Of a stretch of DNA of 64,000 nt, positions 52,455-60,277 are shown in pieces. This DNA comes from a bacterium (lineage in GTDB: Bacteria; Verrucomicrobiota; Verrucomicrobiia; Limisphaerales; UBA11358). The DNA lies in contig JAJXXW010000018.1 in the NCBI GenBank assembly GCA_021780905.1, forward strand, positions 1 to 64,000, read 5' to 3'. Numbering within the stretch: the first letter of the stretch is position 1; every line of letters starts with the position of its first letter. A program made the translations under genes and the position numbers. The notes below the pieces were generated by a model that made no database searches, had not been told where the DNA came from, and was given only the letters and a program-made list of their open reading frames with translations.

Positions 52455-52922
52455 GGGGCGGGTGAAAAGTTGAAAGATTGAAGCGTTGAAAAATGGAGTT
52501 GCCTCCCCCGACGACGGAGATTTTGCGTTTATAGGAGACCGGCCCTGCATCCGCCCGGTGAATCAAAATGGATGGCTCAAACGCGAACGCGCTCCCTTGA
52601 TCTGCGCGCACCTGTGCCATTGGCGGACAAACCGACGGCGGAACTGATATTGCAAGCGGGTTCCGGCAAAGGGAAGGCTGACAGGCGGGTTTCATCCGGG
52701 TTAATTCGGCATTTCACGTCTCGACCCGTTTCGGTTCTCAATTTTTGGATGGGGCCGGCAATTCTCTGGTCGCCGGGATTTGCCGGCGGCCCGGCGGTCC
52801 GTCCCTGCCACGTCGCCTGGGCGGCGCATACGGAGTGAAGCACACGGCCAGCCCAAGGTCTCGATGTGGTTGGGTTCAGCCATCGCTTGCATTTTGCAGC
52901 TTCCAATTGCCGCTTTCCGGTT
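52455..52922. other. 468-base intergenic region with two heptamer blocks
   Basis: Between the GT9 start and the 3' end of the ligase gene, both on the minus strand. No recognisable gene in any frame. It contains heptamer blocks at 52462-52496 and 52892-52947. The middle (about 52560-52860) shows no structure that I can interpret. Confidence 0.6.
52462..52496 (-). repeat. Heptamer-phased block upstream of the GT9 gene
   Basis: Plus-strand units: gtgaaaa, gttgaaa, gattgaa, gcgttga, aaaatgg. It begins 8 bases upstream of the GT9 ATG (minus strand). Confidence 0.65.
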
Positions 52923-52947
52923 TCAGGTTTTCAGTCCCAACTCTCCG
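52892..52947 (-). repeat. Heptamer-phased block at the 3' end of the ligase gene
   Basis: Plus-strand units: ttttgca, gcttcca, attgccg, ctttccg, gtttcag, gttttca, gtcccaa, ctctccg. The last units lie inside the ligase-like coding sequence, encoding its extreme C-terminus (G-E-L-G-L-K-T). Confidence 0.65.
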
Positions 52948-54470
52948 CCGGCGGGCGCGGCCACGGGCAGGGGCTTGATGCGGGGGGTGAAGGCAGGTTT
53001 GGGTGCGGGCCGGCAGATGCCCCAGTTCAGGGCGATACTGAAGCCCAGCCCCTTGGCCGCGTCGGCCACCAAATCGTGAAAACCGCCAAAGACGAAATAG
53101 AAGCCAAAGGTGCCGGCAATTCCCCACGCCAAACCATAAGCGTTAAAAGTCTTCAGTTCCGGATCGCCATACCGGTAGTTGCGGTAGAACACAAACAGGC
53201 CGGCGGCTTGCAGCCAGACCAGACCGATGGCACCCCAGAGACCAAAGGGGATGAGCGTGGTCAGCGGCCCGCTGTGATAATCTCCGGAAATCGCCAGCGT
53301 CTCCTGGGAGGCATCAAAACTCGCCCCCAAGCCGGAAAAGGCGCCTGAACCGATATGTTGAAAATCCTCGGCGCTCAGGCTGTAGCCTTTGCCCAATAGG
53401 AGGTAATCGGGCACCTGCGGCCAGAGCACGGCCCACATATCTTCCCGCCATTTCGTGCTACCCTGCGCATCGGCCAACACTTGCGGATCCCATTTCAGGG
53501 GCAGAAAGCTCATGGAGCGCTGGAAGGTATAAGGCAGGGAGTCGGAGAAAAAGCCCACGACCGGGGCCACCAGCAGCGCCGCCAGCAGCGCCACGGGCAG
53601 CAGCGGCGTGCGGTGCAGGCCCTCCATGAAAAACATGAGGATGATCACCACCGCAAACGAGAATAAATTGCTCCGGAAACCGCCCAGCAGACTCAGGGGA
53701 AACAGCAGCAAAAACACAACCGCCCGCCACCGCTGGGGCGACAGGAAAATTCCCCGCAAACCGTATCGGGCCATCAGATAACCACAGATGCCACCGAAAA
53801 CCCCCGCAACGGATCCCAGCCGGGTCTTGCCCAAAGACACATCCTGCATCTGGCCCAGCGAGGAGGGAAACAACTGGTTGAGGGCGTGAAACGGCCCGCC
53901 GAGCAGTGAGGCCACATCCCCGATGATGCTCGTCGTGCCGGTAAGCAACCACAAGGCGATGTAAAAATTCCGCTTCTCCTTGGGGACGGCCTGGCTGGTC
54001 AGCGCAAAGTAGGAGGCGATGCCGATGAAAATGGTCAGGTATTTCTTGCCGCCACCGCCTGCCCCGCCCAACTGGTGCAGGCCGATGCCGCCGGTCAGTC
54101 TCGACGTCAGGTAGGCCATGGCGGCGATGTAGAGCAGCGGCCAGGTGACCATCGGCGCGCTGATGAACCGGCGGTTGCCCATGGCCCGGTCCACCACGGC
54201 GATGCCCAGGGCCAGCAGTGTCACCACCTGCCAGAGCGGCGGATTGCCGACCAGGAAAAAACAATAGGCCGGGCAGCACAAGCCGAAGACGAGGAAGGGA
54301 TAATACCACTTGATGAACGCCGGCGAGAGCAGCAGGGCGATGATGATGGCGAAAAATCCGAGTGAGCCGTAGTCCATCGGATTGGTGAGCAGGTAGCCCA
54401 CCAGAATGGCGAGCGGGATGATGACCGCATAGGTGATCAACATCCGCAGGGCGCTGGAAGGATTGGTCAT
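52923..54470 (-). CDS. O-antigen ligase/polymerase-like membrane protein
   Basis: A protein of 515 residues with about ten to twelve membrane helices (I-P-L-A-I-L-V-G-Y-L-L, F-F-A-I-I-I-A-L-L-L, V-F-L-L-L-F-P-L-S-L-L-G-G). A large periplasmic loop of about 90 residues follows R-S-M-S-F-L-P-L (W-R-E-D-M-W-A-V-L-W, L-L-L-G-K-G-Y-S-L), and the segment G-D-Y-H-S-G-P-L-T-T-L-I-P-F-G is the 'x-H-S/N' motif at the end of the WaaL/Wzy loop. It joins or polymerises lipid-linked glycan units in the inner membrane; ligase versus polymerase cannot be decided. The C-terminal cytoplasmic tail is proline-rich and partly encoded by heptamers. Confidence 0.75.
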   Translation of the reverse strand: MTNPSSALRMLITYAVIIPLAILVGYLLTNPMDYGSLGFFAIIIALLLSPAFIKWYYPFLVFGLCCPAYCFFLVGNPPLWQVVTLLALGIAVVDRAMGNRRFISAPMVTWPLLYIAAMAYLTSRLTGGIGLHQLGGAGGGGKKYLTIFIGIASYFALTSQAVPKEKRNFYIALWLLTGTTSIIGDVASLLGGPFHALNQLFPSSLGQMQDVSLGKTRLGSVAGVFGGICGYLMARYGLRGIFLSPQRWRAVVFLLLFPLSLLGGFRSNLFSFAVVIILMFFMEGLHRTPLLPVALLAALLVAPVVGFFSDSLPYTFQRSMSFLPLKWDPQVLADAQGSTKWREDMWAVLWPQVPDYLLLGKGYSLSAEDFQHIGSGAFSGLGASFDASQETLAISGDYHSGPLTTLIPFGLWGAIGLVWLQAAGLFVFYRNYRYGDPELKTFNAYGLAWGIAGTFGFYFVFGGFHDLVADAAKGLGFSIALNWGICRPAPKPAFTPRIKPLPVAAPAGGELGLKT

Positions 54471-54544
54471 GGCTCAAATTCGATTGCAACTCACCGGCTC
54501 AATCTAACTGTTCCCGCCGCACCGCGGCAATGGAAAAGGCGGTG

Positions 54545-54565
54545 TCCCCAGAAAGAACCTGGGGA
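54545..54565. repeat. Short hairpin tccccag/ctgggga
   Basis: A perfect 7-bp inverted repeat with a 7-base loop in the 218-base gap between the ligase-like and GT2 genes, next to the larger inverted repeat at 54591. Confidence 0.6.
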
Positions 54566-54590
54566 TTTGGATGCGGGTTTCAATTATCAG

Positions 54591-54643
54591 GGGTCTTTCC
54601 TAGTTGAGCGGGTGTGAACCTGCTGAAACACTAGGAAAGACCC
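54591..54643. repeat. Large structured inverted repeat
   Basis: gggtctttcctagt (54591-54604) pairs perfectly over 14 bases with actaggaaagaccc (54630-54643). The 25-base centre contains a second stem, agcgggt/acctgct, with one G-T-type mismatch. No T-tract follows on either strand, so it is not a standard terminator. It lies 45 bases beyond the end of the minus-strand GT2 gene and upstream of the ligase-like gene. Confidence 0.7.
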
Positions 54644-54688
54644 TTGCGTTATCTACCCACTCCCGAAAAAATCGTTCACGCGGGGAAA

Positions 54689-55657
54689 TCAGTTTTTTCC
54701 CGGCGGCAAGAGGCCGGCGCTGTCGCGGATGACCCAGATCGGCCGCCCCTTGACCTCCTCGTAGATGCGCCCGATGTATTCGCCGAGAATACCGAGGCAG
54801 ATGAGCTGCACGCCGCCCAGAAACAAAATGGAAATTACCAGCGTCGGGATGCCGTGCGGGCCAGGCGTGAAGCCGAACTTCGCAAAAGTGTCCGCAAAAA
54901 CTTTTTCACAAAAGGTGAACACGGCGCCGAGAAACGCGCACGCGGAAACCGCCAGCCCCAGATAAGTTGCCAGCCGCAGCGGCACGGTGGAGAACGAGAA
55001 CATTCCGTCCATCGCCAGCCGGAAGGATTTTTTGAAGGTGTATTGCGCCACGCCGGCGGCGCGCTCGGCGCGTTCAAATTCCACCGAGGTCTGCCGGAAG
55101 CCGCACCACGTCCGCAGGCCGCGCAGGTAGCGGTTGCGTTCGGGCATCGCGTTCATCACGGCCACGACCTTTTTATCGAGCAGGCAGAAATCGCCGGCAT
55201 CGCGCGCCATTGGCAGCGGCGTCAGTTTTTGCAGCAGCCGGTAGAAGCCCCACGCGAGAAATTTCTTCAGCGGCGGATCCTTGCGCTGCGTGCGGGTGGC
55301 GAAAACGACTTCATAACCTTCGCGCCATTTTTGCAGCAGCCGGGAAATTTCTTCCGGCGGATCTTGCAAATCGGCGTCAAGGATCACGACCGCGTCGCCG
55401 CCGGCGAAATGCAGGCCGGCGCTGACCGCCGTCTGGTGGCCGAAGTTGCGGGCAAAGCTCAGGCCGCGCCAGCGCGCGTCCCGGGCGTTTTGCGCCTTGA
55501 GGATTTCCCAGGTCCGGTCGCGCGAGCCGTCGTCCACGCAGATGAACTCGCAGTCGGCCTGCCAGGTCGCGGCGGCCCGGCCCAGCCGGTCAAACAACGC
55601 CGGCAGCACCGCCTCCTCGTTGAAGCAGGGCACGACGACGGAAATTTTCTTCTGCAT
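54689..55657 (-). CDS. Polyprenyl-phosphate glycosyltransferase (GT2, GtrB/ArnC-like)
   Basis: A protein of 322 residues. The ATG at 55657 begins M-Q-K-K-I-S-V-V-V-P-C-F-N-E-E-A-V-L. GT2 domain: C-V-D-D-G-S-R-D-R-T, R-N-F-G-H-Q-T-A-V-S-A-G, and the metal-binding I-L-D-A-D-L-Q-D-P-P-E. Two C-terminal membrane helices (L-R-L-A-T-Y-L-G-L-A-V-S-A-C and L-V-I-S-I-L-F-L-G-G-V-Q-L-I-C-L-G-I-L-G-E-Y-I-G-R) are typical of enzymes that transfer sugar to undecaprenyl or dolichyl phosphate. It supplies lipid-linked sugar to GT39-like transferases such as the one at 57086 (inference). Confidence 0.9.
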   Translation of the reverse strand: MQKKISVVVPCFNEEAVLPALFDRLGRAAATWQADCEFICVDDGSRDRTWEILKAQNARDARWRGLSFARNFGHQTAVSAGLHFAGGDAVVILDADLQDPPEEISRLLQKWREGYEVVFATRTQRKDPPLKKFLAWGFYRLLQKLTPLPMARDAGDFCLLDKKVVAVMNAMPERNRYLRGLRTWCGFRQTSVEFERAERAAGVAQYTFKKSFRLAMDGMFSFSTVPLRLATYLGLAVSACAFLGAVFTFCEKVFADTFAKFGFTPGPHGIPTLVISILFLGGVQLICLGILGEYIGRIYEEVKGRPIWVIRDSAGLLPPGKN

Positions 55658-55689
55658 GGTCGGAATGAAACGGCCAAACTGCGGCAAAT

Positions 55690-56175
55690 TCAATCCCGGA
55701 AATTCACAAACTGCACGGCCACGGGGAATTCATGCGCGCGCACGGCGGCGATGACCGCCTGCAAATCATCGCGGCTCTTGCCCTGCACGCGCACCTCGTC
55801 GCCCTGGATTTGCGTCGTCACCTTGAGCTTGCTCTCGCGGATGAAGCCGGCGATTTCCTTGGCGACGGCGCTCTCGATGCCGTTCTTGATCTTGATGCTC
55901 TGGCGCGCGTGGCCGAGCGGCGAGATGTCCGGGTCGCATTGCTCGATGCTTTTCATGCTGATGCCGCGCTTGGCGAGCTTGCCGATGACAATCTCATTCA
56001 GCGTGGCGACCTTGAACTCGTTGTCGGCGGTGAGCTTGATCTCGGTTTTGTCCAAAATGATCTCCCATTTGCTGCCCTTGAAATCAAAGCGGTTGGCCAG
56101 TTCCTTTTTGGCCTGGTTGACGGCGTTCTCGATTTCCATCGAGTTGACCTGCGAAACGATGTCGAATGAAGGCAT
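55690..56175 (-). CDS. yajQ: YajQ family nucleotide-binding protein
   Basis: A protein of 161 residues, the full family length. M-P-S-F-D-I-V-S and the following E-N-A-V-N-Q-A-K-K-E-L, R-F-D-F-K-G-S, I-S-M-K-S-I-E-Q, K-E-I-A-G-F-I-R-E-S-K-L-K-V and Q-G-D-E-V-R-V-Q-G-K-S-R-D-D-L-Q are family hallmarks. YajQ proteins are cytoplasmic; some bind cyclic di-GMP, others tRNA. It ends 32 bases before the GT2 gene start on the same strand. Confidence 0.95.
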   Translation of the reverse strand: MPSFDIVSQVNSMEIENAVNQAKKELANRFDFKGSKWEIILDKTEIKLTADNEFKVATLNEIVIGKLAKRGISMKSIEQCDPDISPLGHARQSIKIKNGIESAVAKEIAGFIRESKLKVTTQIQGDEVRVQGKSRDDLQAVIAAVRAHEFPVAVQFVNFRD

Positions 56176-56241
56176 GACTTAAATTGCGATTGGCCGGTAA
56201 CGATTCACGATTTTGCGCGCGGGCGCAAACCTTAAATTGCA

Positions 56242-56292
56242 GTAGCCGCCGATTTGAATCGGCAGATTTCCGCGTTTTGCAAACGCGGCTAC
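56242..56292. repeat. 51-base palindromic intergenic element with two inner hairpins
   Basis: Outer arms gtagccgc / gcggctac (56242-56249 with 56285-56292) enclose gccgatt-tga-atcggc and ccgcgtttt-gcaaacgcgg. Together they would fold as a three-way or cruciform structure. It lies in the divergent gap between yajQ and the GT2 gene at 56351. It looks like a REP-type structured repeat; no second copy was seen in this window. Confidence 0.7.
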
Positions 56293-56307
56293 ATTTGCGG
56301 ATTGAAT

Positions 56308-56335
56308 AGTTTAAAGTTTTTTGCCAATTTTCGCC
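56308..56335 (+). repeat. Short heptamer-phased block upstream of GT2 gene
   Basis: Units agtttaa, agttttt, tgccaat, tttcgcc. Weaker than the other blocks and may be chance. Confidence 0.35.
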
Positions 56336-56350
56336 CAACCGAACCGCCCC

Positions 56351-57082
56351 ATGGCCGAAATCAAATCCAACGCCGACATCGAACCGTGCCTGACGGTCGT
56401 CATGCCGGTTTACAACGAGGCCGCCACCGTCGCCGAGGTCGTCCGCGTCGTGCTGGCGCAACGGCCGGTGCAGCAGCTTGTCATTGTGGACGACTGCTCG
56501 CGCGACGGCACTTGGGACAAGCTCCAATCCCTTGCGCAAAACGAGCCGCGCATCAAACTCGTCCGGCACGAAGTGAACCAAGGAAAAGGCGCGGCGCTCC
56601 GCACGGGCATCGCGCACGCGACGGCGGACATCGTCATCATCCAGGACGCGGATTTGGAATACGACCCGGCGGAATACCACCGGCTGCTCGCGCCGATCCT
56701 GACGGGCAAGGCGGACGTGGTGTTCGGCTCGCGCTTTTTCGGCGGCGGTGGCGCGCATCGCGTCTTGTATTACTGGCACTCGGTCGGCAACAACCTGCTC
56801 ACGACGTTTTCCAACATGGCTACCGACTTGAATTTGACGGACATGGAAACGTGCTACAAAACTTTCCGCCGCGAAATCATCCAAAAAATTTCAATTGAGG
56901 AAAACCGTTTCGGTTTCGAGCCGGAAATCACGGCGAAGGTGGCGCGGTTGAAAGTCCGCATCTACGAGGTGGCGATTTCTTATTACGGACGCACCTACGC
57001 CGAGGGCAAAAAAATCGGCTGGCGTGACGGCTTCCGCGCGCTGTGGTGCATCTGCAAATACAATTTCTTCGGCGGAAAATAA
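56351..57082 (+). CDS. GT2 glycosyltransferase (dolichol-phosphate mannosyltransferase-like)
   Basis: A protein of 243 residues without membrane helices. The ATG at 56351 begins M-A-E-I-K-S-N-A-D. Motifs: [36 protein letters not shown], the metal site [10 protein letters not shown], and [11 protein letters not shown]. The late [17 protein letters not shown] is the standard DPM1-like ending. It probably charges a polyprenyl carrier for the GT39-like protein that starts 3 bases after its stop. Confidence 0.9.
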   Translation: MAEIKSNADIEPCLTVVMPVYNEAATVAEVVRVVLAQRPVQQLVIVDDCSRDGTWDKLQSLAQNEPRIKLVRHEVNQGKGAALRTGIAHATADIVIIQDADLEYDPAEYHRLLAPILTGKADVVFGSRFFGGGGAHRVLYYWHSVGNNLLTTFSNMATDLNLTDMETCYKTFRREIIQKISIEENRFGFEPEITAKVARLKVRIYEVAISYYGRTYAEGKKIGWRDGFRALWCICKYNFFGGK

Positions 57083-57085
57083 AAA

Positions 57086-58951
57086 ATGATGCCCGCCGCC
57101 TTTGCCATCTGGATCTGCGGTTGCGCGTATCTCATCTGCGCCGGGTGGCTGCTCGCGGCGCTGCACCAGCTTAATCTAATTGGTTATGCGCTGGCGCTGC
57201 TGCCGGGAATTTTCCTCGCGCTGGCGTGGCTGAAAAAAAATCCGCCGGCGTGCCGCCCGCAAAAAATCTTCCGCCGCGTCCGCCGCCCGCTGCCGGCCAT
57301 TTTCTTTCTGCTCGCCGCGCTGGTTTTTCTCGGTGGCATTTTGTATGCGCCGAACAATTTTGACGCACTGACTTACCGGCTGACTCGGATGCTCAACTGG
57401 CTCGCGGCCGGAAAGTGGTTCTGGATTTCCACCATCAACGAGCGGCAAAATTATTCCGGCGCGAACTGGGAATGGATCGCGCTGCCGTTCCTGGCGGTGC
57501 TGCGTTCGGATCGTGGAATGTTTCTGATCAACGCGCTGGGCTTCCTGCTGATGCCCGGATTGCTCTTTTCGGTTTTCCGGCGGCTGGGCGTCGCACGCAA
57601 GGTGGCGTGGACGTGGATGTGGCTGCTGCCGCTGGCGTATGGCTACCTCACGCAGGCCGGCAGCATCGGCAACGATTTTCTCGGCGCGCTGTTTTGTCTG
57701 CTGTCAATTTACTTTGGTTTGCGCGCGCGGCGTTCCGACCATGTGACAGATGTCTGGCTGGCGCTGCTGGCCGCCGCCTTGTTGACTGGTGTAAAATTAT
57801 CCAACTTGCCGCTGGCGTTGCCGTGCCTCGTCGCCGTCTGGCCGGCGTTGTCGCAACTGCGAAAAAATGTCGCCGGCAGCGTCGCCGTGGTTGGCATTGC
57901 CGCCGTCATTTCCGCGCTGCCCGTCATGGCGTTGAACCAGATTTATACCGGCAGTTGGACCGGCGACCCGCAGAACGAATACCGGATGCAGATCAAAAAT
58001 CCCGTGGCCGGATTGTTGGGCAACAGTTTTCTTCAGGCGGAACAATCGCTTGTGCCGCCGGTTTTGCCGGGTTCAAATAAAATCCACAAGCGGCTGTTTA
58101 AGGCGTTGCCGGCATCATTGAAAAAAGATTTTCCCCGGCTGGCTTCGGTCAAGATCAACGAATTGCCCGGCGAGGAAGGTGCGGCGCTCAATCTCGCCAT
58201 CACGCTGCCGCTGCTCCTGGTGTCGCTTGTCGCTATCTGCGGATTTTGCCGGGCGGGTTTCCTGAAAAATATATTTTCCCTGTGGCCACCGGTGGTGCTG
58301 GCGGCGTGGGTTGCCGTGCTGGTCTGCATGGCGAAACTTGGCTCAGAAGCCGGGCCGCGGCTGATGCTGCCGTATTATCCGCTGGTGCTGGTTCCGTGGC
58401 TGCTGCTGCCCGCGCAAAACAGTTTGTTGCGCCGGCGGATGTGGCGGATTTTTCTGGCGCTGACGGCCGTGGCCGCCTTGCCGGTGCTGGTGCTGTCCGT
58501 GGCGCGGCCGCTGTGGCCGGCCCAAACCGTGACCGCCCGGCTGGCGCAAACGCATCCCAACAACCAAAATTTGCAACGGCTGGCGACGACGTATGCCGCC
58601 TACGCGCATCGCAACGACATTCTCGCGCCGCTCCGCGCCGGCCTGCCGGCGGACGCGCGCGAAATCGGTTTCATCGCCGGCTCGAACGACACGGATTATT
58701 CGCTCTGGCGTCCGTTTGACGGCCGTTCGGTAAAAGATTTGCGCCCGGACATCGGACAATTTCTGGAACAGCCAAATGTGGAATGGGTCGTGGTCAAGGA
58801 AGACATCTGGCCGGAAATCAGCCCGGTCCCGTTTGAGAAATGGGCGCAGGAACATTCCGCCAAAATTGTGCTGACGCAGTCCATCGTCGAGTTGGTGTCG
58901 GCGGGGCCGCAAAACTGGAGCCTGCTGCACATTGAAAAGCCCGCCCGCTAA
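57086..58951 (+). CDS. Multi-pass membrane glycosyltransferase (GT39/RgtA-like)
   Basis: A protein of 621 residues with roughly ten to twelve membrane helices. The first periplasmic loop contains N-N-F-D-A-L-T-Y-R-L-T-R-M-L-N-W, with the acidic Asp/Arg pattern that GT-C enzymes (ArnT, PMT, RgtA) use for metal and sugar-lipid binding. Later I-S-T-I-N-E-R-Q-N-Y and Y-L-T-Q-A-G-S-I-G-N-D are shared with the frameshifted paralogue at 60278. A soluble C-terminal domain follows (S-N-D-T-D-Y-S-L-W-R-P-F). It probably moves sugar from a polyprenyl phosphate to a surface glycan or lipid A; the acceptor is unknown. Confidence 0.8.
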   Translation: MMPAAFAIWICGCAYLICAGWLLAALHQLNLIGYALALLPGIFLALAWLKKNPPACRPQKIFRRVRRPLPAIFFLLAALVFLGGILYAPNNFDALTYRLTRMLNWLAAGKWFWISTINERQNYSGANWEWIALPFLAVLRSDRGMFLINALGFLLMPGLLFSVFRRLGVARKVAWTWMWLLPLAYGYLTQAGSIGNDFLGALFCLLSIYFGLRARRSDHVTDVWLALLAAALLTGVKLSNLPLALPCLVAVWPALSQLRKNVAGSVAVVGIAAVISALPVMALNQIYTGSWTGDPQNEYRMQIKNPVAGLLGNSFLQAEQSLVPPVLPGSNKIHKRLFKALPASLKKDFPRLASVKINELPGEEGAALNLAITLPLLLVSLVAICGFCRAGFLKNIFSLWPPVVLAAWVAVLVCMAKLGSEAGPRLMLPYYPLVLVPWLLLPAQNSLLRRRMWRIFLALTAVAALPVLVLSVARPLWPAQTVTARLAQTHPNNQNLQRLATTYAAYAHRNDILAPLRAGLPADAREIGFIAGSNDTDYSLWRPFDGRSVKDLRPDIGQFLEQPNVEWVVVKEDIWPEISPVPFEKWAQEHSAKIVLTQSIVELVSAGPQNWSLLHIEKPAR

Positions 58952-59047
58952 ATTCATGCCCGCGCCGCGCCCGCAACACGCTTGTCAACGGCGTTTTTTT
59001 GGCGCAGCATCACGGTTTAGTCCGGTGCCAAAACCCATTTGCCAGGC

Positions 59048-60235
59048 ATGGAACTAACCATCCTGATGCCGTGCCTCAACGAGGCGGAGACCATCGCCCG
59101 TTGCGTTGCCTCCGCGCGCACCGGCTTGGAACGATCCGGCGTGCCGGGCGAAATCCTCGTCGCCGACAACGGCAGCACCGACGGTTCGCAGGCCATCGCG
59201 GAAAAACTCGGCGCCCGCGTCGTCACCATCGAGAAAAAAGGCTACGGCAACGCCCTGCGCGGCGGCATCGCGGCCGCGCGCGGCGAATGGATCATCATGG
59301 GCGACGCCGATGACAGCTACGATTTCGGGGAGTCCGACCGGTTCGTGAAGAAATTTCAGGAAGGCTACGAACTCGTCATGGGCTGCCGGCTGCCGGCGGG
59401 CGGCGGCACAATTTTGCCCGGCGCGATGCCGTGGAAAAACCGGTGGATCGGCAACCCGGTTTTATCTTTCATTGGCCGTTTATTCTTCAAATGTCCGGCC
59501 CACGATTTTCATTCCGGCCTCCGCGGCTTCACCAAGACCGGCTTTGAAAAAATGGACTTGAAGACCACCGGCATGGAGCTGGCCTCCGAGATGGTCATCA
59601 AGGCCACGCTGAAAAATCTGCGGATGGCCGAGGTGCCCGTCACGCTGCGGCCTGACGGGCGCTCGCGGCCGCCGCATCTAAAACCGTGGCGCGACGGTTG
59701 GCGGCACCTGCGGTTCATGCTGCTCTACTCGCCGCGCTGGCTGTTCCTGATGCCGGGGCTGCTGCTGCTGGCGCTGGGCGTCATTTTTTCCGCCGCGCTG
59801 GCGGTGCAAGACATCAAAATCGGGGCTGTCCACCTGGATGTCGGCACACTGACGATGGCGTGCATGGCGGCGGTCATCGGGTTTCAACTCGTGGCGTTCG
59901 CGTTTTTCACGAAAGTTTTTGCCATTGCCGAGGGCTTGCTGCCGGAAGACGCAAAGCTGGCGAACGCCTTCAAAATTTTCACACTGGAAAAAGGCATCGT
60001 CGCCGGCGGGCTGGTGGCGCTGGCCGGTTTGGGCTGGCTACTCCACGCGGTCTGGCTGTGGCGCGCGGCGGGCTATGGCGAACTTTCCTACGCGGAAAAT
60101 TTGCGCCGGCTGATTCCGGCGGCCACGCTGCTCATCCTCGGCATCCAGACGATTTTCTCCAGCTTCTTCATGAGCGTGCTCGGTTTGAAAACCGTTACGC
60201 GCCGGCCGCCGGGCGGTTCCGAAAATCAACCCTGA
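59048..60235 (+). CDS. GT2 glycosyltransferase with C-terminal membrane helices
   Basis: A protein of 395 residues. The ATG at 59048 is preferred over a TTG nine bases earlier. N-terminal GT2 domain: I-L-M-P-C-L-N-E-A-E-T-I, V-A-D-N-G-S-T-D-G-S, G-Y-G-N-A-L-R-G-G-I, metal site M-G-D-A-D-D-S-Y-D-F, and H-D-F-H-S-G-L-R-G-F. Four membrane helices follow (L-F-L-M-P-G-L-L-L-L-A-L-G-V, A-A-V-I-G-F-Q-L-V-A-F-A-F-F). This layout matches polyprenyl-phosphate glucosyltransferases of the DPG-synthase type. The frameshifted GT39-like gene lies 42 bases downstream, so the two were probably a donor/transferase pair. Confidence 0.88.
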   Translation: MELTILMPCLNEAETIARCVASARTGLERSGVPGEILVADNGSTDGSQAIAEKLGARVVTIEKKGYGNALRGGIAAARGEWIIMGDADDSYDFGESDRFVKKFQEGYELVMGCRLPAGGGTILPGAMPWKNRWIGNPVLSFIGRLFFKCPAHDFHSGLRGFTKTGFEKMDLKTTGMELASEMVIKATLKNLRMAEVPVTLRPDGRSRPPHLKPWRDGWRHLRFMLLYSPRWLFLMPGLLLLALGVIFSAALAVQDIKIGAVHLDVGTLTMACMAAVIGFQLVAFAFFTKVFAIAEGLLPEDAKLANAFKIFTLEKGIVAGGLVALAGLGWLLHAVWLWRAAGYGELSYAENLRRLIPAATLLILGIQTIFSSFFMSVLGLKTVTRRPPGGSENQP

Positions 60236-60277
60236 TTTTTGATCGCGGCCATCCGTCATTAACCACCTTGGATTGTA

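Noticed and set aside
52572-52838. Small plus-strand open frame in the intergenic gap
   Set aside because: No conserved features or ribosome-binding site; composition of non-coding DNA.
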